Below, in pieces: positions 37,901 through 52,545 of a stretch of DNA of 64,000 bases. Each line of letters starts with the position of its first letter. Position 1 is the stretch's first letter. The notes beneath the pieces are model-generated. The model did not search any database and was not told where the DNA came from. It saw nothing but the letters and a program-made list of their open reading frames with translations. Position numbers and translations under genes: made by a program. The stretch comes from Rhea pennata. Lineage: Eukaryota; Chordata; Aves; Rheiformes; Rheidae. The stretch covers positions 160,609,801 to 160,673,800 of the forward strand of contig NC_084663.1 in the NCBI RefSeq assembly GCF_028389875.1, given 5' to 3'.

Positions 37901-40074
37901 ACTGGCCATGTGTCCATACCACAAATAGATGGACATATGTGCCCAGACCAAGTGTGGGCCCCCTCTCCCTTCCTCAGTAAATGTAAATATGTACAGATGA
38001 GGTCATTTTGGGTATGGACTAGGAGGCTAGCTTCACGTACAGGGTTACTGTCTCCTCCTACCTTCTTTTAGGGTTGCCACTTCAGGGAACTTGCTGAACT
38101 GAACCTCCAATTAGTTGAGCCAGAAAATTTAACTAGATATTTCAGAATCCAGACTTTTATGTAGGATCTTTATCAAAATAAGAGTTGCTAACTACTGGCC
38201 TTCACAGACAGAGTAAAGGCCTGTTAATCATGAGGCTTTGGGTGTTTCTTAATGCTGAATATTGGATTTGCCTTTTAGTCTTTAATGCTTCCTTTTGCTA
38301 CAGAGTCAAGTTTTTTTTTTTAACAGAAGCCAGAAGTCTTATGTTCGATTTGATTCTAGTAGTGGGTGCTTTAAGACCTAATATCATAAATTTGTGATAA
38401 AATAGGAAGTTTTGGCAACAGAGGCTGTGATTATCTCAGTAATCATTCCAAGCATGGAGAGAAGATTCATACAAAGGGGGGAAAAAAGGAACCGAGTTAA
38501 TGAGGTATGATGCTCTCATACTTTTTTTTTTTAAGCCTTTGGTGCTGTATGAGAATGCTACCGTGTGACTACTGCTTTCTAGCAGATTTTTAGAGCTGTG
38601 TTATACTGGGAAATCTATCCTACAAACAGGGAAATGCACATGTTAATTTAAAGAAGAATCACAGTTCACTTCCTTGATGAAAATCATACAAGAATACGCC
38701 TTAGCCTCTCTTTGGATTTCCTTTTCGAGACCAGTAAAGGATGATTAGACTGCAAGCAATTTCTTGCAAAATAATTTGAGAGCAACTTAGAATACACCCA
38801 ACAAATCCATAGAATACTATTTTCCTGACTCATTCAGGAACTTTCCTACAGACCTGGTCCCACTGCACAGAGCTGAGCTTTATCAGACGTTTTGGGGCAG
38901 GTTCCAGAAAGATTTCCTAGTGGGTTTGAGATGAATGTAGCGGGCTTATTAGATGACTGATAAATGTGCTGAAACAGATCCTTGGTTGTCTTCTCCAGGT
39001 TATGTCTGCTAGTTGCTCTCTTCTTCCTACTTTTCCTTTCAGCTGCCAAGACAATGCTGTTCTCACACTTGGATCTCTTGTCCAGTTACTCCGCAATGAA
39101 AGAAAAAATACATACTCTTTTGTATTTACTGAAGAGTTTGATACACGAGTGCAATGAAGATTATCTCTAGGTTGCTTTGTTTGTGGTGTCTCTCTACTTG
39201 GTTGTTCACCTTGCTGTAAACCTCTCTTCCTCATGTCCTTTCTTGGCTTCCTTCTCTTTTTAATGTAGTGTCCTCATGAGTCATCTTCACCAAGGCTGTA
39301 TCCCCATGATACATTAGCTTTGACGGGGACAGTAGAGGACAGAAGTGCTACTGTTCCCCCTAACTACTCACCATATCATCCCCCAGTGCTTCCTCTCCCA
39401 TTTGATGCAGAGCCGTGGGGCTCCAACACACCATTGCTCCTCCTCTTTTGGTCAGTGTCTGAAGGTTATCGCTACAGTTTGAGGAGCTGTTTGAAAGGAA
39501 ACTGACATTATTCTGTTTTCAAATTCTTACTGCATTTATGTTTGTGCTACATTTTACCCTTTGGTACAAGGAAAAAGGCTTTGATTAGAACTTAAGCATT
39601 TGTAAACTCTTTGGTTGTATCACATCCTGATGTCCTGAGTCTATAAGCATTTACTGCTTGGGAAAGCTCTTGGGTCCTGAAGTCACCTATGAAGGGGCTT
39701 GCCCTTGTCCCTGTAGAAGGACAACACTCAAGCATCTGCTTCAGAAATGTCAAGGTTACTACAATGAGCATTTGCTACTGAAATGTACTGGAATTTCTTT
39801 AGTACCACAGACAAATAGGCTAATGAGTGGATTTCAAGTGATCATATGTTTCACTGCTCCACTCTGAGGCAGTCTGAATATGTTGGGGTTGGTGCAGACT
39901 GGTGTCTATACAACCTATTCCTGCAGACCTCAACTGGTGGAGCTGCCACATGGCAGCACGAAGTGTCAAATTCAGCATGCTTTTAGGAACATTTCCCTCA
40001 GTCTATTCCAGGATAACAAATACCTTATCACTCAGTTTTTCCTCATAAGCAATACTGTCTAGACCTCTGACCAA

Positions 40075-40620
40075 ATTTGCTGGTCTTCTCTGGGGTTGTT
40101 TTGACTAGACCACTTCTGACTAGACCACCTTTTTCCTGAAGCATGGCATCCTGAATTGGACACAAAACCTCAGTTTAGGCCTTACCAGAGCTAAGTAGGA
40201 AGGAATCATTTATCTTCTAGGAGGCTCCAATATGTACATACTAATATAAACTGGAACTTTTCTTTTCTTTTTTCTTTCTTTTTTTTTTTAACAACAAACC
40301 AAGGCAGAGTTGTTCATGTTCAGCTTGTCATCTGCAGTTAAGCTCACCCACCAAGCCACCAGATTTCTTTAGGAAGAACTTTTACTGAGCCAATTGTATC
40401 TCATCCTGATTTTGTGAAGCTGGTCATTCTTATCTAAGTGGAGTGCCCTTCACTTGTCTTCACTGAATTGCATCATATTTTTTCATACTACTTTATTCTT
40501 CTCTATAAAGACCATTTTGAATTCTAATTTTGCCCTCCAACACAGTTGCAGTTCCTTCTCAGCTTTGTATCATCCTCAGATCTAGTAAGCATTCTCTATT
40601 TCATATAATACACTAACCAG
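40075..40620 (-). repeat. Old, degraded CR1 LINE remnant, minus orientation
   Basis: The plus strand keeps, in order, words of the reverse complement of the CR1 3' region: TGCTGGTCTTCTCTGG ('gcccttctctggac'), CATCCTGAATTGGACACAAA and CTCAGTTTAGGCCTTACCAG ('caaaactgaacacaggactcgaggtgtggcctcacca'), GTTCATGTTCAGCTTGTCAT, then GTGGAGTGCCCTTCACTTGT ('caggactctgcacttgcc'), TTCACTGAATTGCATC and AGCTTTGTATCATCCTCAGA ('agctttgtgtcatcagcaaa'). It is about 540 bp, many substitutions from consensus, and older than the copy at 13.6 kb. A local 16-bp spaced duplication of TGACTAGACCAC occurs at about 40102-40129. Confidence 0.8.
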
Positions 40621-43600
40621 TGACCAGTTGCTGGATTAGGTTCAACTACAATAAATACATATTACTTTTACTGTTATTACATAAGAAACCACATTTTAGC
40701 AAGTTCAGATGCAAGGACTATTGCATATAACCTAGAGGTATCTGCTCTCTAACCACAAAAGTTAGGGCAATGCAGAGTACAGAGACCTGAGCTAGCTAGC
40801 ATGGATACCCTAACTACTCATTTAACTCAAGATAGTAATTAGTAGCATAATTTGCACTGCTCTATCTCATTTTCTAAGAAGTGGTGTATTTTTCAAAGGG
40901 GCTCATGTCTGCAAGAGCATGCTCTGTGTTTAGGTATCATTGCACCATTGATCAAGAATTTCCTCAAAAATGTCCCATTCAGGTAAAGATTGTGATGACT
41001 CAGCTCTTTCATGGGTGGACACATAATTCACCTCAACAGCCACATCCAATCCAGGCAGCCAATAGTGAAAGCTAATTGCTGCCTTTGTTTAATAAAAAAG
41101 GTTAATTCATAATGTAGATGGCCATACAATATTTTCAAACTTCTGGGTACTTGAAAGGTTTGCATCACTGTATTGTCAAATTTACTCTTTCATCAAAGCC
41201 ACTGTTTGGTTATAAATAAAGCATGGGAGTTTCTGAATTGTAGCCACACAATTAAAAGAAAATCCTGAAAAAGTCTATAATTTCTTGTTTACTTCTCTCT
41301 TCAGATAAAAATGCAAGTCTGCTCTGTAAATACAGACCCCAGAGACCTATGAATGGCTGGCACCATGGGAGACCTGTCCAGAACAAGAAGACCCGGTACC
41401 ATGGTATTTAGACACCTCCTTGTGCTCCAGACCATTTGGTTAAAGGGCCCAGAGCCATGTAGCTATGGGCTAATGTAGGAAGCTTGTTAGCTCAGGTCCA
41501 GTCCCATGTGAGCGTGGCTCTCCTGAGTCAGGATTCCCACAGCTACCTCCACGTGGCCCTGCAGTCTGGCTAAATGTGTGATAGCAAGGTCCTCACCCCT
41601 GTGGGATACAGTGTACCCAAAGACAGGGGAAAATCTGCAGGCTGGATAAGCAGGTCTACTAGAGTATCTGTTAAATGCTGCTAAGTTGATCCATTGTATT
41701 TTATCAGTCATTCTTACAAATTTAAGAAGTATTTTAACTGGCCATTCTCATTCTTTTCAGCTGGGTGGTAGATGGCCTAGAAGGTATGTAACTACCAAGA
41801 GAAGACTCTTGGGAAGGGATGGTCCAGAGAGACTTTACCATGCGTATATCATGCAGCAAATTAGACTTACTGCAAGATGACAGATGCTAGTAAATCAACG
41901 TAAATTTGAGCTGGGATATTGTGTTTTAGCGCAGGGTAAGAAATATTCCTTGCCACACAGCCTTGATGAGGGTCTCCTGAAATACTTGGTCAGACTCAGC
42001 CTCTTAGTACCTAGATCACTTTTGAAATTAGTTCTTGAGCTCCTAAGTCTTCTAGGTGCTTGAAAAATGTCCTATATCTTTTAGACTACAGTCTCCAAGG
42101 TAAAGCAACAGGGAATTTGTGTCCCCAAAGTAGTTTAAAAGTTGTTTGGAACAAAACCCAGAAAATAACCATGTAGGTTTCCAAAAGAATTCTTTACAAC
42201 AAGAAATAGCTGCAGTTTAATATGTGATGAAAAGAAAACAAGACAATAGTGGCTCCAAATCAACTATGGATAAATATGTTATATGTAGGAAAGTGATATA
42301 TCCAGAACAGCGCTGTACATATATCTCCACTACTGTGAATGCATGTCTGCAGTTTGTATCATGGCCAACTGCACAATAGTTGATTTGGGAATCATAGTGA
42401 TGCAGCCCAGCATGGGTGTCTGGTGGGAGTGATAAATGCATTTACCCATGCTCCTAACACGGCTGTGCTCCATCACTACTGGAGCTATCTAGTTTAAAGG
42501 TGAGTTGGGTGTGTATGAATGTTAGCTGCGGTTACATTTTTAACTGCTGTGCTGACATGACCTATGTCTATTTTAGAAAAATACACTTCTATCAGACATC
42601 TTATCATGTTTTTCTTTAAACAGAGGGTGATCTGAGCAGGAAAATTTACTGGTCACTTTGGCTGTGAAATGACCTCTTAATTGTAAAAATCAGCCATCAC
42701 ATGTCTAAGTCATGACTAACTTTTAATAAAATGTGCTTATAGTAAACTTTTAGATGTACTTACTTCAAAATTATTTTGAAATCATTTGAAGCATATTGGA
42801 AAAGACTTGTGTCATATTCTAAAAAGTGGTAATTCAATATGCATGTTTCACGTAAGTGTTTTTGTTTGGTATACATGTATGCGGGGGGAGGGGCCTGCAC
42901 GCACATGTGTGCAGGTTCAGACCCCACTGTGTTATGTTTAAACCCCGTCATGATTGCGCATTTTTATAAAGTGGCTTATTCTTGCCTATTTGAACAGGAA
43001 ATAATATTGTTTTAAATTAGATAGAGGTCCAGAAGAAAATGATGATAATACAGTTAAGGCCAAAAAAAAAATCCATTTTCAAAGAGAGAAAAAGAAGCCT
43101 ACTTTGGTTAAACAGACTATTTACAACTCTCTTTGCATTCTTATTTCCTTTATTTTCCCATTTTAGTCAGTGCCCAAGAAATGGATTATCCCTCTGATGC
43201 TGATATACTGTTCTACAGACTCATTTGATTAGAGAAAGAAACATCTATTTAGCACCATGTAAAGGAAATAGATGACCAAGAATAGTCTTAGCTGCAGTAT
43301 TTTCCATGGCCTTGAGAACTTTCAGCCAGAGCCTCAGCTGCTATAAATTGGCGTAAACTCCAATATCTTAAAGCTGCATTGGTTTATGTGACCTGAGGAG
43401 ATGACCTCTGGGATTTGTGGGACTACTGTATAAACACCAGAGCCTTTAACCTGACGAGGTCAAAATAAATAATGCTTTTGGTCCAATCCTGGCTCCATGC
43501 TTACGTGTCACTCCTTCATTTAAGCACCATCACATGAAGCCAGTGAGAGAGGGAGGTAGCCTTGAGCTGCTTTGCATGTCAGCTCAAAACACATAGGCAA

Positions 43601-46600
43601 AACAGATACTGTTTTGAGTGTTACCATTTTCCTCTTACGGATGGATACTATGATGAAGAGAGAGGCTGTCTCTGTGCTGCCATACTAAAAACAGCATTAC
43701 TTTGTAGCCAAAAGAGGCCAAAGCCAAGCCTTCAAGTACTGAGTCTAGAGGAAGGGACAAACCCTGCTGCCAGCAGATGACTAGCAGGTAAGAATTTTTT
43801 CCTCCAAGCCAAATGTTTGCCAGGACTATCCTATTTTGGGACACTGAAATAGGCAGAGAAAAGAGGAACAGGAGCAATAACGTCATTGTCCCGCAGAGCT
43901 GAAAGTGAGAAGGTGAGATACTGTTCCTGCAGTGCTGGAGCACTTGCCTGACACCTGCACAGATGCTTCAGCCTGATTTCAAGATATATGAGGGCAAAAG
44001 ACGTGGAGTCACGCGTCCCCACCAGCTCCACCCATGGGTGCCCATGTGCAGACGGGCCGTTGTCTCAGCTGGACACAAAGTTGGATGTTCAATCAGCCCA
44101 GATAAACTGGAAGGTAAATGCCTGTGCAATGAGATTCTTTTTTTTTCCTTAGATAAAAGAGGTAGTGACAAACCTAGACCTTGGGAGGGGGACCCAGAGG
44201 GAGGGGAAGGTGAGGCAAAAGGTGCCAGTTTGAGCTTTCTTCAAAAGAAAGCAGCAGCAGTTTGTAAGCTGCCAGGAAAGCTCCCAGCAGCAGAACTGCA
44301 GTACGAAGCAATTCCTCTGCGAGGCAGGCTTGATAGATTTACTGTATGAACAGGCATAGCTGCAGGTGGCTCTACTCATAGACCACCAGCTATTTTCATT
44401 TCATCAAAACAAATGCAAAGTTCACACCTAAATGGATACAAATGCTCTAACGGGGTCTTGGACTATTCCTAATACTTAAAAAGCAAACCCAAACCAAGCA
44501 TGTCTGCAGGAGGACAGACTTGTGGAGGGAGGACTTGGCTTGTTAGTGGGGCACTTGAAAGCTTAAGGCCTAAGGCAGAGGATTTAGGAAATACAAGGAA
44601 ATACAATGAGAAGAGGCTGAGGAAACCTCAGAGAGAGAAGGAAGAGGCAGGTGTCCAGAAGCCTTATCATGAAGCAGCAGCACAGGCTGCAACAAGGATT
44701 TTTTTAATACAGGAACCAAGGTGATACTGTAAAGAAACTGTGTAAGCTTCATTATTCAAGACAGATTCCACAAAGACTTAGTCTCACTTTCCTGAAGGTG
44801 CAGGAGCTTGAGCAACTCTTCTGCCGTCACCACAACCGGTGGAGCAACCCACGCAGAGCGCACAGCAGCAGCCAGATGCGGTGTGGTTGTGCCTGTCTCA
44901 CTCGAGCTGCCTCTAGCTTTTGTTGGTGTCTAGTGTCAGCTACTTTCTGAGGTCCCTGGCCTCCTTAATTTACTGGTCTAAAAATAGCCTCTGGCTGCTT
45001 AAGGGACTGCAGCTCAGTAGGCTTCCTGACCACGCAGCTGGCTGAACAAGCTCTGTAAAACCTACCTGTTCCCACAGATCTTCTGCAAGTGAGTCTTTCA
45101 AGCATGGTAGGAATAGAGGTATCTACGTTTCTTTTCTGTGTGCTCCAATTCCCCAGTGTTTTTCGAAGAAATATGGCAGAATTACATGGCTCCAAGTCCA
45201 GCCAGCTCTTGGAGCCAATGAAGATTTTTCAGAAGAAATCCATGCAATGAGAAGGCGTAGGATTTACTTATTGTGGAAGCCCCACACTTTCCTTCTTCAT
45301 ACCTCTAGCTTCTTACAGTGGTCCTGCTATTGCTGATGCCAAAGGGGAGAGGACCTTGGGGTTTTATTTGAACAAAGTTGTTATTTCACTCATGAACACT
45401 GTACAGGATAGTGTTTGAGGCCTTCGTGACTGTAGCAGTTAAATACACCAAGGCTCTGATGCAAGTTCATTTAAGTAGACCATGAAACCGTAACAATGAG
45501 AAGAGCTTCCTGCAACCTAACTGCAGCAAGAGCACTTCACGTCACTGTTCATTGCAAGCACTCCCAATTAGTGAACGTTGTAAGAAAAATCATGTTGTTT
45601 TTGATAAAAAAAAGTAGCTCTAAGATTTTTGTTCTGATTTATTTCTATATTCCCTCAATTAAGCAAGAACCAGCTATGTGGGCAGTGCATATGTCGACCT
45701 TGTTTCTACAGAGCTGTGAAGCAGCAGGGCTCCGAAGAATTTGCAACTTAATTGTACTTTGCAGAACAAGGACTGAGGGCCCAGGCCCATTATCACAGCA
45801 GCAGCATACGCTAAAATTGCCACACAAGTCCCGAGTTGGAAGTGCTGTGAAATTCAATGCACACAGGTACCATTGACATCTTTCTGTTCCCTGAACCCAC
45901 TGTTCTTCACGCTGGGAGGTTTGAATGATTGGAGGGAGGGAGAACAGGCTGCACTGGTCATGCGAAATCAAAGAGGGCCAGAAGCAGCGTGGGCAGGCAA
46001 GGGCACGGGAATAGATGTACACAGATGAATTCTCATATTCCGGACTGGGCAGCAGCACTTTCCTCTAGTGTTTGCTCCTCTTGCTTACTTTTCCAAAATA
46101 CTCTTTTGCCTGAGCACAGTCTGAGCCTCTTCTGCTCACCACCAAGCCCCACCAAGGGGCCATCAGCGCATCTTCTGGCTACTCCCACAGTCTCCTCCCT
46201 GTGTCCACCTGAGCCCTCCCACAACTCTTCCAGGGCTCTCCTGCTCTGTTTTTTGCCACAGGGCTATGCCAAGCTAGTCAGGATAAAAATATATCCCCTG
46301 GGCTGTGCCTCTGAGAAGCAAAGTTTTTGCTTCTGGAGCCCTTCTGTTGCCTTCAGTGCTGTTAGGAACCTGTAGGAAGTTCCCGGAGTAAATCCAGTGA
46401 ATTAGCTAGTGGGATAAGATACTTTATTTTATTTAGATAATTGAGGAGATCTTCCACAGTTTGTTTATAGCCAATCTGGCTATCCATGTGCTGATTGTCA
46501 CAGAGAGAAAACATCTTGAGATCCTGAAAAAACTCATTACACTTGAAAAGATTCGATGCTCTCTTCCATCCTGGACAGCTGGGACGCTTTCACTGCAGAG

Positions 46601-47040
46601 CAGCAACCTTGTTGCTACTGCAGAGCAGGAGCACATGCACAGTCTTTGCAAATGCACATGTTAGCATAACTCTTTTCAAGTAACTAAGGCTAAGTTTACT
46701 CCTTTCAGCTGCACATGCAGATACAGTAATATATTTTTAATCCCTGCAAAGACTAGCTGCTGCAGAGTTCATTACTAAGAAGTCCCTCCACAATTTCTAA
46801 TTGGCTCAATGAACATCAGCCTGATTAATGTGAGCTCCTGACATTACAATGCTGCAACATTTCTACATAACATTTCTAGATAAAATTCCTTTTGAAACAT
46901 GTTTCCATCACTGAGCAGACTGAATCCAAGTTCTACAAATACCAGATTTCATACCAAGCTCATTTTATTGGTTATATTGCAAATTGGCTGAAGTGTGTAG
47001 ACTCCTGGAGCATGAAGCCAGATTCAGCTGGAAAGAAGCA

Positions 47041-47088
47041 GCTAAGAAATAAAGGAGAAGAAATAAAGCTAAAAGAAATAAAGGCAAG
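47041..47088. repeat. Imperfect triplicate of an AAGAAATAAAG motif
   Basis: Three spaced copies of (A/T)AAGAAATAAAG-like sequence occur within about 48 bp in the intergenic region, separated by 3-6 bases. This is purine-rich, low-complexity DNA, probably from slippage. Confidence 0.5.
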
Positions 47089-47550
47089 AGCTCTTTCTGA
47101 AGCATTTGTGATGTAGGAAAGTAAAATAAAGTACTTTCATCGTGATATTAAAAAAATAAGAATTCAATTGAATATAAAATGATCATTGATTTTAGCCCCT
47201 TTGACTGACTAATGTTTGATGCTGAGTAATTTTCTGAGAAGAGCAGAAAGAAAGCTGGGTTGAGAGGAAACAACTCTTGCTTTGTATAGAGAGGTGCTGC
47301 TGAGTAGCACTGCTGGAGTCCTTTATTTAAATAGGAATAATTACATTGCACAGGAAGCTTGGATTTGAAAGCAGTTGCTCTGATAATTACTCCTGAAAAG
47401 GAATATATCTGCTGCAGTCACCAAAATTTGAAGGCTGATCACATAGCACAGAGGATTGTCTGCATTATGGCTAAAGTAAAGATAAGGGAGAGGAAATAAG
47501 CAAACAACAAACAAACAAGAAAAGGACATAGACTACCAAACAAGTCCAGG

Positions 47551-47588
47551 CCCCCTCCCCCCCCCAAAAAAAAAAAAGAGAGAGAAAG
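47551..47588. repeat. Compound simple repeat (C-run, A-run, GA-run)
   Basis: CCCCCT, then nine C, twelve A and a short GAGAGAGAAAG follow each other directly. This is low-complexity DNA in the intergenic region. Confidence 0.85.
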
Positions 47589-50500
47589 TTCATTTCATCA
47601 ATAAGAAGTGGCCAGTCTCTTGTAGTCTCTTAGAGTGAACAGACGATGTAGACAGAAGTGAGAGGTAGAAAATTGTGCTTGTTTTCCTTTTACATGTCTA
47701 CTGAATTCTTGCAGTGTGAAGCTCCCTCACTGCTCTGCACCTTCTGCTTTTCCTTAGATTTCCACAATACTAATAGCTCTCATCAAAATGTTTCCTATGA
47801 ATAGTATTCACTGTGAAAGATTGGCTATTTTTTTCTTACCAAATAATTACAAGCACAGAGCTGTTTCTGTTTCTGAAGCAAGGTTTATTTGCAGAAAGCT
47901 TGGAATAAAGCCCTCACTCTCCATGTTCTCCTTGTTCCTCAAATGTTGCATATGGCAGGCCAGTCATTGTGTGCATGAAATTCAGATCTTCTCTAGGAAG
48001 GGCCTGACCATTCTACCTTTAACACAAAGCTAGTCTATAATTAAACAGCTTTCAAAATGCTCAAACCATTGTGGTTTCCTACTTCAGTTATGAAGATTTT
48101 CTAGAATCTAACTGGAAATGTCCCTCACACAGGCTTTCAGAGGCTTGCAAGAAACTTCTCCAAGTGTCCTAGAATAGCATGGTTCTTAATTTGGAACCAG
48201 GGGTCAGCAGAAGCAAATGAAACCAGATAAAAGCCTCATACAGGCTCATTAGGCTCAGCTAATAGTTTTCAGTAGCAAGAGGACATTTTTTTCCTTCAAC
48301 TTTCTCTAAGTAATAAAGGATTCACTTTAATGTGCATGTGTAGCACTGAGGAAAAGTATTTGATCACTGCAGAACAGGTCACTTCTACAAATCAGATTCC
48401 CGCTGCTCAGACAGCATGCTGACTCTGTGCTGGCAGGAGAAATCAATTCACTAGAACTAATGGGCATAAACAACATGTTAAAGAACTGTGATGGTGGAAG
48501 GACTGCAACATGCTCCTGAACCGCATGAAGGTTAAAACAAAAAACAAAACAAAACAAGCCTACATCATTTCAGGAAAGAAAGAAAGGAAGATGTTTTTTA
48601 AAAAAACCTCAGACAAAAAAAAAAATACAGGAGTAAAAGCTGGCACGCAGTGCAAGATTCCCATGGTGCGCATATGCTCAGAAGAGAAGCTCAGCTGAAA
48701 GTCAGACCAAGGAGGATCTGGCTGTATGGGAGCTATCTGGCTCCCCCTCACTGTGTGCACCAACTCGAGCGAGGAGGAGACTCACGCTCAACATCTGAAT
48801 AGCCAGCAGGGCTGGAGAGGCTCCTGTAAAAGGCAATTCTGCACAGAAGTTCAAAGTTGTTGCCCTGACTGGCCCTCAGGCAAAACCTCTCTCTTTCTCC
48901 ATTTCCTTATACAGTAAGTCTGTGGCCACATGCTAAAGAGCTAAATTTTGGATGGTAAAAATATACCTGTTATTCCTCTAACCCAGCTTCCAGCTAACTT
49001 CACTGGGACGGTACACAGAAAAGGACACCCAGAAGAATATTACCACTATTTAGGCAATCTTAAAAACATTTATATATTGTTTACATCTGGCAGGGTGCTT
49101 GCAAGTAAGAAAATGCAGAGTTGGTTGACAGTCTAATATAATTCTGTTGCATATGTCTTACAGGCTCTCTGTATATTGCTATCTATTGTTTTTCAGTTTG
49201 TACTTCATAAAGTAGAATATGTGAAGTACCTTATTGCAAATAAGTTGTATGAAGAGTAAGAGAAACTGAGATAAGTGAACACCTTTGACATACACATTTT
49301 AAAACAACTGAAGAGCTACAAGAGCTATGAAGGATAAGTGATCAGTCTAACATCTAAACAAGTTGGACAGAAAATCACCAACCGAAAAACCTTATACATA
49401 CCTGCAACTCCAAATAAAATCTGGATTCCAAGAGGTTCAGCCTCTCTCAACATCCAATTAAAAGGAAGTAAAACTAAAAGTCATCAAGCCACAGGAGGAG
49501 TTGCCAAGGATGAACAGTAAGATCAGCCCAGGAATTTCTCAAGTGATTGGTCTGGATCAGAAAGATCCAGGACTTCCAGTTGCAGAGGAGGACTTTTGCT
49601 TGACAGGGTCTTAAAATCCATCAAAACTATTGTTAGATTGACAGTCCCTTGTGAAAAAAGTGGGATTCATTATTGCCTAAAGTCATCTGAGATACTGCAG
49701 AGTATCTGAGAAATCTGCATAGGGCTGACATGACTTAAGATACTCATCCAGATCCGTGCTCCTCCAGAGCAGCAGCTTTGGGCCAAGTGGGGGATAACCT
49801 ACAATGTCTGCAAGGATCCTAGACATCTACAGATGCCTAAGTCTTCCAAGTGCAAAAAACTTGTTTGCTTGCACTTCTGAGCAGGGCCATCAGCGACAAA
49901 CAACTTTAGCATCCTTGGATGTACTCTACTGGCATTTAATGTAATGATTATAGCCATAAACCAAGTGAAGAAGAGCTTTTGCCTCCCTTCCCCCCTCATT
50001 AAAAGGAAAGGCATTTATGGCAAATGGAAACATATCATGCCAGGTGCATCAGCTTGGGTTTAGCATAGGCATGCACCTGAGCAATCATCCCTGGGGGCTG
50101 TTCCTATAGAATGACCCTCTGAGGAACTACTGTTCAGGCTACACCTTGCATGTTTTGTGACACAGACAATTTGACTAAGGAAGACACTCATCAAAATTTG
50201 TTTTCCTTAAAAATATCCAAATTCAGCTCTTTTTTGAAGATGAGAGGAGCTGGGTGTCCTTCCTGTAGTGGTTTTCCTGAATTATAGATCTGCATTTATT
50301 TTCCTCATTTTGTAAGAAAATTTGGAAGATATAATGCAACTGCAACATAACACAGCAAAAGCAGTTCACACCAATATTTTCTTTCATATTTTTATTTTTT
50401 CCCCTCCTGCAGCATAAGGTATTTTCATATAATAACCTGTAATTTATTTTCTACAATTTCTATAGTTTCTATCATTACAGAATTAGAAGAATAAGAATTT

Positions 50501-52424
50501 AGAAGACATTTCTATCATTCACAGATGATCTAATTATATATATTTTATATCTATTACTATGTGCTCCAATACACTGCATACCAGAAATAGTAACTGCTCT
50601 GATGCAATAGCTGTGATGGTATCGCTCCACTCCACAAGAGCAATAAAAATCATCTTGGTGCACAAGAAAAGCTTTCGAAACTGTCAATTATGTGACATTA
50701 GAAAGAGAGTTGCTCACAAAAAGGCTCGGATAGAGAAACGATTGCAGGCATAAACAGCATGGGATGCATATGATCGGATGCCAAAGAAGTCTTTCAGCAT
50801 TTCCAGTCAAGTCCTTTTTTTGGGTCCAATGGTTCATGCAATAAATTCCTTTAGCAGAAGACTCACTATAGAGCATGTCCACACTGTCAAACACCCTTCC
50901 TCCCAAGTCTTTTTCTCCTCATCAGCCACAATACGTAAATGCTGGGTTCTCAGGCTCTCCTCTGGAACAAAACAACTCTCTGAAACAAAACCCAGCTGCT
51001 GTTTTGCTAACTTGCTCACAGACACTCCCAAAACACCGCATGGACAAGGCTGAACCAGCTCTGGCTTCCTCCACTGTACACAAACATCGAAATCCACCCC
51101 AGCAGGCTTTGTATCCTCAAATGTCACAGACAGCCTCTCTTTCATGCTATTAACTCCAGCAGGCTGCAAAACAGCCCTCACATTAATTCAGACTTCTGAA
51201 CTGAAAACCAAACAAAACTATACCAAAAATAGTAATTATGGTCACGGTCTTACCATGTGGGGCCAGAATTGCTAAATGTGAGGGTGGACCAGGTCAGTCT
51301 GCTGTCAAAGCTAATGTTAGGCAATGTGATATTGCTGCATCACTTGGCCTGGGGCAAGGGGCTGCTTGCTGCAGTGAAGATTTGGCACCAAGGCTGGAGG
51401 CCCAGCGCATGCGTGATGACATGCAGGCTCCTGGGCCACAGCCACAAGTCCGTCAGCCTTCTCTGCTTGGTGGAAATACCACAGCTTTCTAAAGTTTCAT
51501 CTCTCAAAGTATCTTGTTTCATTTTGGGAAACCCTGAAGTCACCTGAATGAGATGCACAAAGCTCACCTGCTCAGCATGGCACCCCAAGGTTCACAGCCC
51601 CCCAAAGTGCTTCTCACCTGCTGCTGTAAATGCCAAAGTTGACATGAAACAAAGCAATTTTTAGATATGAAAATCAACATGCTCTGACCCTTCTTGGCAG
51701 CTGAGCGTGGTCTAAAAAGTCACTGCAGGGTGTGGCTTTCTGTAAGAAAGTGTAAACAGAATTCCTGCTCAGAACCTTTAGGAGATCAATTTGAATCTTC
51801 TGCTACTTATTATTTACAATGCCCTAACAGCCCTCGAATATTCTAGTCCTTCTCTGTCTTTGCAAGTCACCCCTGTATCTTTCTCCATCTCACACGTTTG
51901 TTCTCAGCAGGCTTCTGGCTCGGTATGTTTGTGATAGTTCCAAACTGATGGGTTGACCTGGTGGTTTTCCACATCATTTGTGACCTTGGACTCTTTTCAA
52001 ACCAGCCCTGTGCTGCCACAATATATACAGCTTTATGACACAAATTCTTCTTGATTCTGCAGGAATTTTACTTCCTTTCTTTGACATATTTAAAACACAG
52101 GTGATGAAAAACGTTGCCTGATAGCCATGGAGATTAAAGATACCTTGGCCAATAGAAGCAGCTCCACCTTTCTGGAAAACCTAAGGTTGTGTCCCTATCT
52201 ACAGCTCGTATGGGTGAAAGGGGAGGTCACCCTGCTTGCTGTCTTCTGACAAAAAATGAATACAGGCTCTTCATTTAGGTTTGATCCCTTTCAAGAAAGC
52301 ATGACTCCATCTCTCAAAACACGAGTGCATCATGTTTCTCTTTTCTTCTCTGCTGACTACAAAGGGCTCTGTGCTGGTGTCAAAGCCTCAAACATCAGCA
52401 CTGTCTTGTGAAGAAACTGTGGTG

Positions 52425-52545
52425 CTGCAAAGAAGTTTTAATCCCTTCTCTGTCACCAGCTAGCTGTGTGATCTATGCCCTAAGGCACACAGCTCCTCTG
52501 AGATGCTACTTTCCCAAGAGGAACTAGTAAATAATAGGGATTATT
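52425..52545 (+). repeat. MIR-like SINE remnant
   Basis: TTTTAATCCCTTCTCTGTCA, then CCAGCTAGCTGTGTGATCTA and CACACAGCTCCTCTGAGATG followed by TTTCCCAA and AATAGGGATTAT, match the MIR order 'atcccagctctgccacttactagctgtgtgaccttgggcaa...cctctctgagcctcagtttcc...gggataat'. It ends about 580 bp before the MBNL2 poly(A) signal. Confidence 0.7.

Noticed and set aside
45496-46375. ORFs of 126, 137 and 148 codons on both strands in the intergenic region
   Set aside because: Overlapping on opposite strands, no domain recognised, low-complexity composition; treated as chance.
51405-51413. GCGCATGCG, an NRF1-like core in the intergenic region
   Set aside because: A single short motif outside any CpG island and far from either gene's promoter; not enough to call a regulatory site.
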